The position numbers and the translations under genes are program-made. From Euryodendron excelsum (taxonomy: Eukaryota; Streptophyta; Magnoliopsida; Ericales; Pentaphylacaceae): a stretch of DNA of 64,000 nt. The notes under the pieces were generated by a model. The model did not search any database and was not told the DNA's origin. It saw only the letters and a list, made by a program, of their open reading frames with translations. Positions 32,807 to 45,177 of this stretch are shown here, piece by piece. Within the stretch, counting starts at the first letter, position 1. The number at the start of each line of letters is the position of its first letter. The stretch lies in NCBI GenBank assembly GCA_033060915.1, contig CM065397.1, forward strand, positions 12,941,001 through 13,005,000. Reading direction: 5' to 3'.

Positions 32807-35144
32807 TCCACCAGCTGATGGTGGGCCCATACTGAGGTATCCAGCTTTAGCCAGCAACTAAGCATCAATCATCAGCTAGACGTTCTCCAAAAAAAAAGTA
32901 TTAGTGATTCGATTAGGGGTGTCCGACCAGTTTATACAAACCTTGACTAATTCATTTATCAATCAAATCAAAGACAGACTATCTACACGAGAATTAGAGT
33001 CTCTAATAAGATTTTTTTTTTTTTTGATAAATTAAAGAGCTAAAACTTTAAAAAGAAAAAAGTGAATTAAACACGTGACCTCTTAATCTAGATAAAAACT
33101 CTACTAACAACGAATTAACCTCACTCCCCTAATAAAACTTCTACACAAGCACTTGTGACTTGTGAGACTAGCGTTTTGGCATGAAAACCAATGCTAATGT
33201 GAAAGCTAGAACTTGGATGCCGCAATAAAAATAAAAAGGAGTTTGAAGAAATTCTCTTCCGAAGCAATAACTACAATAGTATGTTACTGTAATTCGACAG
33301 CCGGAAACATTGAAAATGAGGTCCTCGACAAAGAAATAGTACAAGATACAGGATTTCAGATGATGTTTTTTTGAGAACTGTGAATTACTTTTGGTCAAAT
33401 GGTAATGCGACTTTAATACTTTTGTCTTAGGTTTCTAGCATTGTTGTCGACTCCCTATCGACATGACTTGAGTTGTTGGGTTTAACCAATATTTCATCGA
33501 CGTTTGGAATTTATACCTGATTGGCATCAAGTAAATGCCAGTATTCTCACTAATTTTTTAGCTTACATTTCTTCCCATTGGGGAATGAAGCAGCGCTCGT
33601 ATTTGCTAAGGCTGCTGTTACCGGTAATCAGACCGGTACCTAGAACGATCACTTCTTTACGTGTATAGTCTTGCTTCAGCCATTTTGTAAATTGTTTGGT
33701 TTTTTATTGGATTATAAACAAATTCTCCTATCTTCCTCTAAAAAAATGAAAAATTTAAATTGTAACTGCTTTGTCAATATCTTCTAAAAAAACATATGGT
33801 TTGAGAGAGAATGTTTAAGCGAGGGAAGCAATATGGGTTGAAACCAATTAAGAATTTTACAAAAGATCTTAGAAGTGTTCTTCCACCAAATCGAAAACAT
33901 TAATCCAAATTTAAAAATTTTGCAAATTTCTGTCTCTATAATTGTTTTTTTTTTCTTTTTTTTTTTTTGACACGCCAAAATAGGTGTTTTGCAACATCAT
34001 TTTTTCATCTCGGAGTTTCCAGTATCTTGGTGGATTTTCTAAAGTATTGGTACGTCAGCAATCTCAACTTTTGCATCAATAGAACCAAAACAAAATAAAA
34101 CAAAACAAAAAATTATTGTGACCATTCAATAGAAATCTTTGAAAAAATTAAAGTGTTACGGTAAAAAAATAATTACTACAAATATGACTCAGAATTATCA
34201 TAAATATGTGCAATAATTACCACAAATAAGACTCATTATTATCACATAAATACATTTTACTATAATTATTATTCTATTGAGCAGTACTTGTACTCTATTC
34301 AAATAGTAACTACGATTTAATAACTGCCCTCAAGGTCATTTATCTTACCGTAGCCCTTCCCTACTATCTCCCGGACCAATTATTAATAGACAAAGTATGT
34401 ATAATGACAGTGTATATGCCATCTTGAGGAAACATAAAATCATAACCTCAACAAAACTATAATTCTTGGCACTTTACAGCAATTTTGAACTTCCTTTTAA
34501 AACGTTTCTTCCTATTATCTAGCTAAATTAATAATAAAAAAAAATCATCATTTAATATTCTGATTTAAATTTTAAAAATATTAATTAATTTGGTTTCAGT
34601 CACTTGTTTGAGATCTAAACTTAACAAATTTTAATGTATATAATTATCCAAATCTTATGACCATGACAATACTTTTTTCAAAAAAAGAAACTTTTTTTTT
34701 TTTTTTTTAAATTTCGTTAAGTGATTTGCTTGCTTTTAAGTTGAAAGTAGGGGCTGGCGGAGGACACTTGTCCTGATTTCGTAGTGCCGACAATCGTTAT
34801 CCATGCAATCCGCATCAACTTTTGTAAGTTTTTTCCCACAGGAGAGAGAGAGAGAGAGGGGGAGAGAGAGGGGACATTGATAACGACACCAATCTGTTTC
34901 ACTTGCGACTTCTACACAAGGTCCATTTTATTGTCAAATTTTTTTTGGGTTAGTTTTTTTTATTTTTATGTAAAAAAGTTAAATTTTTAAAAATTTTTTT
35001 ATCTTAATTTATAAAAGTAAAAAAATTAAAAAATCAACTCGGAAAAAAAATTCAAAATACGTTTCACCCTCAATTTACCCGCTCCCTGCTTTTCTCATAT
35101 TTTTGACATCTCTCTCTATATAGATAGATAGATACATATATATA
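32807..35144. other. Intergenic AT-rich DNA
   Basis: No supported gene. It contains T-runs near 33944-33970 and 34690-34709, a GA run at 34842-34870, and old unassigned repeats. Confidence 0.4.
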
Positions 35145-35796
35145 CTAGCAGTGATATGCACGATGTGTTATGTATGAGAATAAATTACTCACATAAAATA
35201 ATTTAAGAATAATTTTTTTACGTAAAGTATTTTGATATTCAATATCTTGTCTATTATTTATTAATTTAATGAACACTTTAATAAGAGCGAATGTATTACT
35301 CAGATGCTACATATAATATTTTGAATATATGTTTTTATATATATGTGTAACCTTTAATCTTACCAAATTAAAAGTATATAATTAAAAGAACAATATTAAG
35401 CTATGACCTTAAAGATTAAGATTTTTTTCATCCAAAATTGAAAGTACTTGCTACTGTAAATTAAAATAATGCAAAAAAAATATTAGTAATGGACAAAAAC
35501 TGAGGTGATCAACTCAATTTTTTACAAAATAATAGTAATAGAAACATTTGAATAGGTTGAATTTAAAAATATTTTATCTAAAAATTTACTAACATATTGA
35601 TTCAATTTGACCCAATCATAAATCAATTGGGTTTTAGTTAAATATTTGACCTAAGATATTAAACATTATAGAAAAAAAGTAAATAGGGTGTTATACATAC
35701 CACATTTAAATTAGGGTCCATAAGTATTTTATAAATTTAAAATTCTATAAAAAAAAATTCGGTTAAAACTTTTGAACTAAAAAACTAAACAACCAA

Positions 35797-37764
35797 TCTA
35801 TACTATATATTATAGTAATAGATCAGGAGGTTTTTGACCTTGAAAGTTTTAATTCTTTTTTCTCAATTTGTTGAATTTTAAAAATATAAAATATATGTAT
35901 CATACTATTATTGGTTCTCTTTAATTCGTTTATTTATTTTAAACTTCATAAATACTATCCATTTATAATTATAGTAACATTTTTAAATTTCTTTTAATTA
36001 TGCTCATTCTAAAGAATCTTCATCAGATTTTAAATTTCCAAAATAGAAAGAACATATGACTTGAAATTATTTACAGTTTGTCATATACAAGACACATATG
36101 TTAGAATATCATTGGTATTTTCTAATTCTAAAATACATTGTCATACTATTATTGGTTTACTTTAATTTTAATTTCTATTATAAACTTCATAAATGCTATC
36201 CATTGATTAGTAATGGTAACATTTTAAATTTATTTTAAATATACTTCTTCTAAATAATCTTTATTAGTCATAAGTTAGATTTTAAATTTCTAAAAATAAA
36301 AAAAACATGTATTGTGAAATTATTAATACTTTGCTATACAAAATACAAGTGTCATAATATTATTGGTGCCATCTAAGTTTTTTTTATTTCTTCATAATTT
36401 TATAAGTTATATTCGTTAATGGATGTGATAATATTTCTAAAAAAAATTTGGTATGCTCTTTCAAAAGAGTCTTTAATTATGCATAAATTATATATTAAAT
36501 TTACAAATAAAAATCACACATTTAATAAAATTATTAGCATTTTTTTATTTTTTATTGTCTCAATTCACATGCCACTAAAAAAAAATTTACCAGAAAATAA
36601 AAATAAAATCCTTCTTTTGAATTAAAATAAAATGAATAGAGCTAATTCAAAATGAATAAAATTGTGACTAAATTATTTGTTCCTTTAATTTTACTATTTT
36701 CAAATAAAATATAAAAAATTATTTCCATTTTACTTTTTTTTCTTTTATTTTTTACGAAGTTTATGCATCAATCAATATAACAACATTTTTTAAATACTCT
36801 TACATGATAATATTTTTTCCAAGAATTTGTATAAAACTAAATTGGATGTAAACATCTTCACTATAAAAAAATATTATTTTACTTAAAGAAAGGATAATCC
36901 TTCAACTTTTTTTTTGGTCTCAAGGTCTAATATGATTTTATGTTATTTTGTGAATTTTAATGAAGAATGATAAAAGTATTTTGTAGCATGATTGATTTTA
37001 CAATAAAAATTCATTTATTTAGGCTTGACCAATTTTTTTAAATATAATGTACGGTAACATTCATAATTTATGCAAGTATATTGTCTACAAAAATTATGTT
37101 AACCTAGTCTACAAAATCATTTTTTTTTCAATTGGCGCTTGCTAAAATTTTAAGAAATTGTTCTTAAAAGATTATTATTAAACTAAAAGAAATATTGGAC
37201 ATAACTACACTTACATATTGTATTATAAATACTAACAATTTTAAGTACTTAAAATTTTAAATTCATAATTTAAGGATAAGTTTTTCATTAAGGTAAATTT
37301 AAAAATCAGATTTCACTAGGTACATTAAGTATTTGGTGATAGGTCAACTCTTTCTGACTTAAAAATATGAGTTCTTTTTAAGTAAATTTTTCAGTTTTGA
37401 GTAGCTATATATATGCTTATTTGTGTACATTATTAAATGTTCTTAATAGATAAATCACCTAAATATGTGACTTACATATTTAATTAATATAGTCCCCTAG
37501 CAAATGTTCACATTAAAAATTTTGTTTCTTATTACAAATTAGAGATTTTCTCATTAAAAATTTAGTTTCTTATTACAAATTAGAGATTTTTTCACAATAA
37601 ATTGTTATAATTTATTTCAAGACTATATTGATTATTCTAATTTAGTGCAAATTATATAATTAGTGTAAGATCCAAACCTCTGCAATACTTATCTTTTTGT
37701 AAAACTTTTAGATTTAGTATATATTTTTTTTTCATCACCGTGCGTAGCACTGGTTTAATGTTAG
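35797..37764 (+). mobile_element. Helitron-like non-autonomous element (inner, plus strand)
   Basis: The 5' end A|TCTATACTATATATTATAG and the 3' hairpin CCGTGC-GTA-GCACTGG (37738-37753) are followed 7 bases later by TTAG|T at 37761-37765. The canonical end is CTAG, so one base differs. Length is 1968 bp, strongly AT-rich, with an internal tandem array and no coding. Confidence 0.5.
35880..36640. repeat. Tandem repeat inside the inner Helitron, unit about 240 bp
   Basis: Landmarks recur in order: TCATACTATTATTGG, then AAACTTCATAAAT.CTATCCATT, then AGATTTTAAATTTC.AAAATA and GTCATA-ACAA. Two clear units (about 35893-36110 and 36135-36355) and a third decayed one follow. A related piece, inverted, lies at 38150-38330. 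Confidence 0.55.
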
Positions 37765-38424
37765 TTGATAGTATAGATATAAATTGCAAAACAATGAGTG
37801 TTTATTTTTTAAAAATTTTGAGTGAGTTTTTTTTAGGAAACACATAATAGTTTGAATTTAAAAGAGAATTTAGGAAATTATAATCTTAGTTGATAGACTT
37901 TAGAAATTATAGATCCATCTATACTCTATATATATATATATATATATCATTCAATTAGTGAGAGTTTTTTGGTTAACTTAAAATTATTCTAAAGTTTTTA
38001 GGAGGATTACAAATTTTACCATAATTATCATGGATTTTATCAATGTAGAATTTATAAATTTAAGAAGAAATAAGAAAAGGTTAGAAAGAATTAGTGATAT
38101 TTTGACAAATATATAGTGTATATAAATAAAGTGCTACGAATTTAATGACATCTTCTTTCTATTCTAGAATTTAAAATCTGTTTATGATAATAAAGATTCT
38201 TTAGGAAGATTCTAATTAAAGAAATTTAAAAATGCTACTATAACTATCATTGAATAGCATTTACGAATATTAGAACACATAAATAATTTTATTAATTAAT
38301 AGGAGTTAATAATAATATGACACTTGGGTTTTATGTTTTTGAAAAATCAAAATTGGGAGAAAAAAGGATTGAAACTTTTAACTTCAAAGACCTCCTAACC
38401 TATTGCTATAATTTATAGTATAGA

Positions 38425-39589
38425 TACACATGACCGAGAAGGGAACACAAGGACTCAGAGTTGAGTTTTACTAATCTCTTGCGTACATACAAATTTTTTT
38501 TTTTTTGAACAGAAAAAAAATATATTATTGCGTACATACAATGTGCAAACAAGTGACAATGGGGTTGCTGAAGCAAAGCTTGACAAAGTGAAAGTGGTTT
38601 TTAGCTAAGATTGGTTCTCTTCAACCATTTCGCATAGGAGATTTCTTTTTATTTTGAGTGCAACTTTGTCCATTTGCAGTGGCAGATTTAGGAAATTCAC
38701 TGAGGGTCCGTAGTAGGAAATCTTTTTTAGTGGTATCATTATATGATCTATACTAAAAGATTCCGTTGAATATAAAGAAGATAAAAATCTTAATGGATAT
38801 AATACTTAAATTAAAGACCCTACTTTTACACTAAATTTTTTTTTTTTCTAAACAAGAGGGGCAAGGTAAAATCATTTGATTGTGAGAGAGTAAAATGTAA
38901 ATTTACTTGACTTTTAGAAAAACAATATACTTATTCTATTATAAATATTTAAAAATATAAAGGGTATAAGAAAAATTTTGACAGGCCAGTATTACCTATA
39001 ATATTATAAATACTCAAAAACATTTAAGATGTAAAGTAATTTTTTAAAGCTTTGGGCGTGATTCCACCCGCCCCCTACGGGGTCCATTTCATAATGACTG
39101 CCTTGATTTTTATTTGAATTGCTCTATGTCAAAGACACAGAAACAGAGCAACTAGTGTCTCGAGTCTAGTGATAAATTTGGAATTTACTGCAGAGCGAAT
39201 TTCATGGTTCAAGTTCCGTCGACGTGAAACAAAGAATTACTATGAGAAAATTAGACTATCGACCTTATTATTTCTCACTGACACTTGATTTTTGTTGGGG
39301 ATTTTGAATTTATATACGAATAACTTGAAGAAAAATATATATACATAATTTCATTTCTTGCCTTTTTTTTTTTTTTAGACATTACTGTGGAACCTCCTAC
39401 ATTATATCTAGCTAGTAGTGAAATAATTTGTGCTTATTATTGTAGGCAATATAAAGCATTGCCTCAAAATGACAGCGTTTTGAAGCATATCTTGGAGCAG
39501 AAGGGCACCCTCGAGCAAAAGGGCACCCAAATCAGATGGCAGGACTTGAGACATTCATCACAGTGGAACAGAGTTATCGCATGAATTGG
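38425..39589. other. Intergenic DNA
   Basis: Nothing recognised. The stretch 39390-39590 is less AT-rich and may be the outer part of the LTR whose end lies at 39959. Confidence 0.35.
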
Positions 39590-39959
39590 TAGCTAAGGAT
39601 AGAGAATTGTTGAGGTAAGAGGCATCACCTCGACCACAAAAGAGCTCGAATCTCTTGGGGTCGAGGAGAACCTCTCTGCCTCAGCTTGGCTGGCAGAGGA
39701 AATATTGAGCACATGGCCTTAGTGGCCATGTATCATTCAGATATACATCAAATACGCCTATAAGTAAAGCCTGCTACCCCAAGGGTAAGCAAGAGAAGAA
39801 GAGAGAAAGCAAACCCCTGCCAAGGTACCGTTAGAGTACCCCTGCCATCTTCTCTCTGTTCACAACCAGCTTTGTTCGTCACCTCTATTCAATCCTACTG
39901 TCTATGTTGATCCTCTAAGAATTCCTATTTCTCTAGACCCACAATTTACATCATCTACA
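39590..39959 (+). mobile_element. LTR end of a Tat-like Ty3/gypsy element
   Basis: A segment richer in GC with a TATA-like CCTATAAGTAAAG (about 39757) ends TCATCTACA, followed after a few bases by a primer-binding site. The start of the LTR could not be placed. Confidence 0.45.
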
Positions 39960-39962
39960 TTA

Positions 39963-39980
39963 AGGCGACTCCACTAGGGA
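39963..39980 (+). other. Primer-binding site, tRNA-Arg type
   Basis: AGGCGACTCCACTAGGGA resembles the TGGCGACTCCRCTGGGGA site typical of plant Tat/Ogre elements (from memory), with two or three differences. It lies between the LTR end and the ATG of a gag-like frame. Confidence 0.6.
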
Positions 39981-39994
39981 GATAGGGTTGGTGG

Positions 39995-40373
39995 ATGGTC
40001 AGTACCCGTAGCGGTCTACGAACAACTCCAGAGATGGTTGAACAAGAAGCTTTGCCTGGATGTTACCCAGAGCTCTCTCGCGTTGTCATCGACAACGCTT
40101 CCACCCTGGGTACCCTCTGGGCTACCCAGAACACACAGGATGAAATGCTCGTGGCCCTGCAGAAGTTGGGTGACATCATACTTGTCCTAGTTCCACGGGA
40201 GATTCTGACCCAGCCAATGGTTCATGCTGAACAGGCTGGCCCATCCAACGTAATCCCACCCCCGATTCAAGTACTGACTCCACAAGTCAGGACAAATCCA
40301 ACTCCCGTTGTTAATTTAGTCCCACCGGTAGCAGAACAGCTCACATTGGCCGCAGGTATTGCCTTTGTGGTCA
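39995..40373 (+). pseudogene. gag N-terminus of a Tat-like gypsy element, truncated
   Basis: The start ATG reads MVSTRSG, a common beginning of plant gypsy gag proteins, 14 bases after the primer site. About 126 residues follow, with an Ala/Leu-rich helix region and a Pro-rich linker (NVIPPPIQVLTPQV). Near 40373 the sequence changes without a frame break to copia RT/RNase H. The capsid domain is absent. The open chimeric frame is probably chance joining after deletion or insertion. Confidence 0.55.
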
Positions 40374-40972
40374 AACCCACAAGTGCTCGTTTTCAATCAA
40401 ATCCTAAGGAATCTCATATGATTGTTATGAAAAGAATTTTTTGTTATCTTAAGCACATATCTAACATTGGAATGTGGTATCCAAAGAGTACTTGTTTTAA
40501 TTTGACTGCTTACACTGACGCTGATTATGCGAGGAGTAGAGTTGATAAGAAGAGCACAAGTGGCTCTTGCCAACTCCTAGGCAACATGATTGTATCTTGG
40601 TATAGCAAGAAACAAAATTCAGTTGTTCTCTCCACAGATGAGGCTAAATATGTAGCAGCTGGTAGTTGTTGTGCTTAAGTGTTATGGATTAAACAACAGT
40701 TAGAAGATTGTGGTATTATATTTGATCATATTCCTATTAAGTGTGGTAATACTAGTGCTATAAACTTGACTAAAAATTTCATTCAACACTTTCACACAAA
40801 ACACATTGAAATTAGATATCACTTTATACGAGATCATGTATAAAAAGAAGATATTGAACTTGACTTTAAAAGAACAACTATGCAATTAGTTGATATCTTT
40901 ACTAAACCATTAAGTGAAGATCGATTTTGCATGATAAGAAGAGAATTGGGAATGAGTGACCCTATGTCTTAA
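40374..40972 (+). pseudogene. SIRE-like Ty1/copia RT end and RNase H
   Basis: The frame begins ARFQSNPKESH and includes the RNase H motif AYTDADYA, then STSGSCQLLG and SWYSKKQNSVVLSTDEAKYVAA, all diagnostic of plant copia pol. TAA at 40676-40678 (CAA expected) breaks it. The second part, with HIEIRYHFIRDHV, has another TAA, then IFTKPLSEDRF and MIRRELGM, ending at TAA 40970. It would remove RNA from the RNA/DNA hybrid. The rest of pol, gag and the 5' LTR are missing. Confidence 0.9.
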
Positions 40973-41207
40973 TATTTGTTAAATTTGAATGAAATTCATG
41001 TTATTTGTGTTTAAATGTGATTATTGTTGATGTGAATTGCATTTCTTGTATCTATGATTCATTGCATGATCATATTAAAACAAATTTTCTCTCCAAATTT
41101 GAAAAAGTCATTCCCTGAAATCCTTATACTTCACATGCCCCAGTCTGGTTGCATGTGTCGACACACAATTTTCATGTATCGATACATTACGACAGTGGAC
41201 TCATAGG
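40973..41207 (+). other. Copia post-pol spacer with palindromes
   Basis: It contains TGTGTCGACACA (about 41155-41165) and ATGTATCGATACAT (about 41174-41187), two perfect palindromes 10-20 bp apart. It ends where minus-strand Athila-like sequence begins. The copia element resumes at 50280, where GTCGACACATGAGTC-like sequence again occurs. Confidence 0.55.
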
Positions 41208-41931
41208 GTAAAAATTGGGATTGGGGGTATTCACATGGTGGAGTTTGGTAGGGTAGAGGTGGTGCATGGTAATAGTCAAAGGGATCTTGGTAAGGGTGAA
41301 GCTCAAAATAATGATGTGAATATGTGCTCTCATATCCCCTACCAAGGTTAAATTGATCACACCCCCCAAGATTGGGAGGTGGTCGTGGAGGCTCCGTTTG
41401 GCCATTAGCCCTAAGGTGTTCCCTAAGGGACATATTGGATGATAGAAGGTGTGAAAATGTCACAAAATATAATGAAGTGCACAATGGAAGATGGATGTAA
41501 TGCACAAATAAATGTAGCGCACCGCGCTTCAACACATCATACACAACAATGCTCAATTTGCCATCCGAACCTCCAATCTCCACATAAAAATTTCACCAAT
41601 TTAATCAAGTTCAATCCAACCAAAACCTCCAATCTCCATAAGTTATATACCACTAATTTGCAATAAAAACAATCCCTAATTCTCCACTAACAATCCTCCA
41701 ATCAAATTATTAAAATAAAACATAATCTATACAAAACAAACCAAATAAACCTAAAATAAAGAGAAAAAGAAAGAATAAAAATCTACCATGGTATCACACA
41801 CAAAAAAAAAAAAAAAAAATAGAACGAAGTTACCCAATGGCCTAAGCCGAATATTCCTCTGTTGTGGTAGATTGATGGAAATTCAATCCATCAATTACTT
41901 TTCAATCCAAAACTTGGTAGTACTCACCTCG
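41208..41931 (-). pseudogene. Second interior copy: N-terminal part of the array ORF, truncated
   Basis: On the minus strand this frame includes MSLREHLRANGQ, GGCDQFNLGRGYESTY and YYHAPPLPYQTPPCEYPQ. It matches 47872-48153 closely. Here CAA stands where the other copy has TAA (41221-41223 versus 47872-47874). The coding match ends at the array boundary. The upstream leader extends to the solo LTR insertion at 41931. Confidence 0.65.
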
Positions 41932-43421
41932 TGATTACTCTTAGAAATAGTAATCTTTTGGCTTAAATTGTTAGTTGATTAGTTGAATTTAGTGTTAATT
42001 TAGTATTCTAACTCCTAAAACGTATTAAAACTCTTTTTGTGCACTTCTTGCAGGAATTGGAGCTTAAACTAAGGCAAATGGGCAAATGTGGGGATGACCG
42101 ATCGATCTTGCGATCGATCGGTGATCTTGTGATCGATCGGTGATCCTCTGTTCGACCTTCTGCAGCAAACTTCAGAGAGGGCGTTTTTCCGATCGATCGG
42201 TCGTTCGATCGGTGACATCGGAATTTCCTCAACAGACTATACAGAAGCAAACTTCAGAGGGGTCGGTTTTGCGATTGATCGGGCGTTCGATCACCTGGAC
42301 CGTTCGATCGGGCGATCGATCGGGCGATCGATCGGGCGATCGATCAGTCGCCTACCGATCGATCGGTGTGTATAGGCTCTGTTTTTCTGCAAAGTGTAAA
42401 AGCTGTATGTTCGAGACAAAAAGCATTCTAGGTCATTTTTTGCAAAAGCTGGACAGTGAAGAAGCTCCAAAAAGAGGATTTTTGTTATCTTGGAAGGTTT
42501 TTAGTTAGATTTACTTTTAATGCTTTGTATTTAATGTCTTTTATTGCTTTTGGATCATTGTAAATGAATGCTTGATATATATATGAAGTGAATGATTTTC
42601 TACTTTTTCTAGCAACTTTCTATCATTTTCTTGGCACTTTCCCTCATTTTCTTAGCAACCAAACACTAGTTCTTTATAGTTTAATGGTAGATTTGGCTTC
42701 TTTTATGTTATTTGACATGGATTCTAGTAGCTAAATACCCCTTGGATGTGGTTGTGAAGATCCACCAAGGATCTTCAAAGGGTTGAAAATGGGTTGTATG
42801 AACTTTAAAGTCATATCCTCAAAATTATATGGTTTCATTTGATTTAGCATGAAATTCATTAGAAAAACTTAGATTCATAACCCCTTGGCAATATTTATGC
42901 ACAAATCAATGTTTGGTATAGGTATTGCACATGTCTAAGGTTTGATTCTAGGGTGCCAATCATAGATTCCCTCTTTATGCTCAATCAAACAAAAACCCAC
43001 ATTTTTATAGTCGACATTTTCCGAATCAAGAATCCAAGGTGAGATTCTTGATGAGTTATAAACCTCTCATTGGAGACCCTTGTTGTGAATTGGTGGATTG
43101 AAACAACCATGTCCAAGCCTTTCTTCTAAATTGCATAAAACTAGCTTTAGTTGTCTTTATTAGTCATTAAATTATTGCATGAAGCATTGAACCACCATCA
43201 TCTCAAAACCAACATATTTTCGGTCTCTTTTATGTTAGGAAAAGATAAGAATTTTCATTTGCAATCCATTAAGATTAGTACCCGTGCTAGTTGAGCTTTG
43301 TTGCTATATTTGCATAATTCCCTTGGGAGAGAACGACACCGGATCCTCCGATTTTACTACAAGCGCGACCTCCGTACTCTTGTGGAGTGGCCCCAGTTGA
43401 AGCACATCCGGAGGCGTGTCA
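41932..43421 (+). mobile_element. Solo Athila-like LTR with 5-bp target duplication
   Basis: TGATTACTCTTAG...GGCGTGTCA, 1490 bp, is flanked by CCTCG on both sides (41927-41931 and 43422-43426). It interrupts the array leader, which resumes with TGCCTTTGGTCCC as in the intact copy at 48577-48590. It shares the LTR-start hairpin and the CCCTTGGGAGAGAACGA end with other Athila-like LTRs here but has its own palindrome cluster. A single LTR with intact duplication is the product of recombination between two LTRs. Confidence 0.9.
42098..42366 (+). repeat. CGATCGATCGG motif cluster in the solo LTR
   Basis: Eight GATCGATC palindromes plus variants (GTTCGATCGG) lie in 270 bp, with an 85-bp repeat around GCAAACTTCAGAG. 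It stops directly before GTGTATAGGC, a TATA-like sequence. Confidence 0.85.
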
Positions 43422-43435
43422 CCTCGTGCCTTTGG

Positions 43436-43453
43436 TCCCTGACAACGGCGCCA
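43436..43453 (-). other. Primer-binding site, tRNA-Asp type
   Basis: Minus-strand TGGCGCCGTTGTCAGGGA differs at two positions from the tRNA-Asp-type site. It lies 5 bases inside the LTR end at 43459, which shows this LTR also acts as a 5' LTR for the partial interior to its left. Confidence 0.8.
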
Positions 43454-43458
43454 AAACT

Positions 43459-45164
43459 TGACTCGCCCCCAAATGCGGTTTCCTACAAATGGTGTTAGTT
43501 ACCCTGCAAGAGTACGGAGGTCATGATGAAGTATAAACTGGTAAACCGATATCGTTCTCTCCAAGGGAACCTAGCCAAATATAGGCTCTAGCATTCAACT
43601 CATACTAACCTAACTTAAAATTGGTTTACAATTATGTGGGGAATTAGATCTAAAAATAAAATAAAAAATAAAAGGACCGAAAATCTTTTAGTTTTTGATG
43701 GGGTTTTGAATTACTAAACTAGTGCAATAAAAATTTAAAGCAATTAATAACTAGACAATTAAATTAAAGCAAATTAAACTAGAATTAAAGCAATTAAAAG
43801 GGAATTGGGTTCAAATGATCCAATCACTCAATTCATTCAAGACTTTCAATGGAGTTTATAACTCAAATCAAACACTACGTCTAAGAGTGTTTGATTCGGA
43901 GGATTTAACTTTAAAAACCAATAATTCTCAAATAATTGAAATTAGATATATGTTTAATGGGGAATCAAAGGTTAATACCATCGATTTAACTAGGTCAATA
44001 CTAAATTTGTGGTTTGTGCATTGATTAGCCAAACAAAGTCAATAACCTAAGTTTTTTTAAGGCATCTTCAATCAATTTATGAGAATAAATTCTTAGCAAT
44101 TGTGGAGATTATTTTTTAGTAAATAGTCCTAAATTAATACCATCGTTTTGGGTGATGAAAATCTCCAAACTTAGTCAAATAATCTAAGTTTTCTAAAACA
44201 TCCGCATGAAATTATTAGAAAATTTGAAATCTAAAAAAATTATGGCAATTAATACATGAGATGCCTCCATTCAAACTTTTGGATTTCTTGAGTGATTTTC
44301 ACATTTAAACTCAATTTAAATTGTAGCTACTTGAATACATCATAAAAACATATAAAAATGTAAAGAGAGCATGCAGAGACTTAAATCTAAAATTTACTTT
44401 AATATTAAAGTTGTTTGGTTACATAGAAAATGCAATAAAGTGCAAGAAAGTAAAAGAAAATACAATACAATGAAGAAAATTACACGTTCTACTTTTATAC
44501 TATTATTACAAAGCTAAATCTAAGCTAAAAATGATGAAAAATGGAAAAACTAACCTTCTTGGAGCTTTTCCCGCCGCCCCTCTATCTCAAACTAACCCTC
44601 CCTACATAAAAAAAACCTACAAAAAAACCCTAAAAACGTCGCTTCAGACGCAAAAAATGTAATCTGGATGAACAGTACCGTTTGGATGGTGCATTTGACG
44701 GCCGTCTGAAGTGCGTTCGAACGTATAGTTCGGATGATGAACAGTAACCGTCCGATGAACAATAACCGTTTGGACGGATACTATTCATCATTATTCGTCC
44801 CAGAAATTTTGAAGCTTGATTTGACCACTTTAGAGCTTGATTTAGCCAATGCAACTTACAGGCAAAGTTGTAGAACTTGAAATCTTCTTTCTAATGTCAT
44901 AAAAATCAGCTTAATCAGACATCGAACTAAAATGTTATGGCCAAAATTCCGAGACGTGTTGAACTTTTCATCGGCGGTTTGTTCATTTTGAACCCGCCTT
45001 CATCATTCTTCGAGTCTAATTTGCCTTTATTAGCTCTATAACCTACAAAACACACAAAAAACATAATAAAACATATATCTAACTAAAATAAGGAAATTAA
45101 CAATAATTTAACTCTAACAAAGTGCGTATTAAAGGCCAATAATTACATTTTTACGGTGTAATCA
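43459..45164 (-). mobile_element. Shared LTR of the array
   Basis: 1706 bp, minus-strand start TGATTACACCGTAAAAATG, end GAGTCA. It is bounded by a polypurine tract on its right and a primer site on its left, so it is both 3' LTR of one unit and 5' LTR of the next. Most of it aligns to 48610-50279 at roughly 95% by eye. A GTTCGGACGG-type cluster is at 44640-44790. Confidence 0.85.
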
Positions 45165-45177
45165 CACCACCCAACTT
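45165..45177 (-). other. Polypurine tract of the array unit
   Basis: Minus-strand AAGTTGGGTGGTG precedes the LTR start. One T interrupts the G-run seen in A1 and A2. Confidence 0.75.

Larger units (their letters stand above)
35145..38424 (-). mobile_element. Helitron-like non-autonomous element (outer, minus strand)
   Basis: On the minus strand the 5' end is A|TCTATACTATAAATTATAG at 38424 and the 3' end is CTAG|T at 35145, preceded by a weak hairpin (about 35149-35165). Starts with TC, ends with CTAG and insertion between A and T are Helitron rules. Its 5' terminal 100 bp matches the inner Helitron start at 35797 in inverted orientation. No Rep/helicase coding is present. About 1.3 kb remains once the inner element is discounted. 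Confidence 0.45.

Noticed and set aside
35797..38424. One DNA transposon with long inverted terminal repeats
   Set aside because: The inverted match fits terminal repeats, but a Helitron 3' hairpin and A-T insertion sites fit two nested Helitrons better. No target duplication is visible.
42098..42366. CRISPR-like array of GATCGATCGG repeats
   Set aside because: Repeats are too short and irregularly spaced, spacers are not unique sequence, and the setting is a plant LTR.
41927..43458. Solo LTR plus primer site as the start of a plus-strand element
   Set aside because: The primer site at 43436-43453 is on the minus strand and belongs to the array LTR. CCTCG on both sides marks the solo LTR as a separate insertion.
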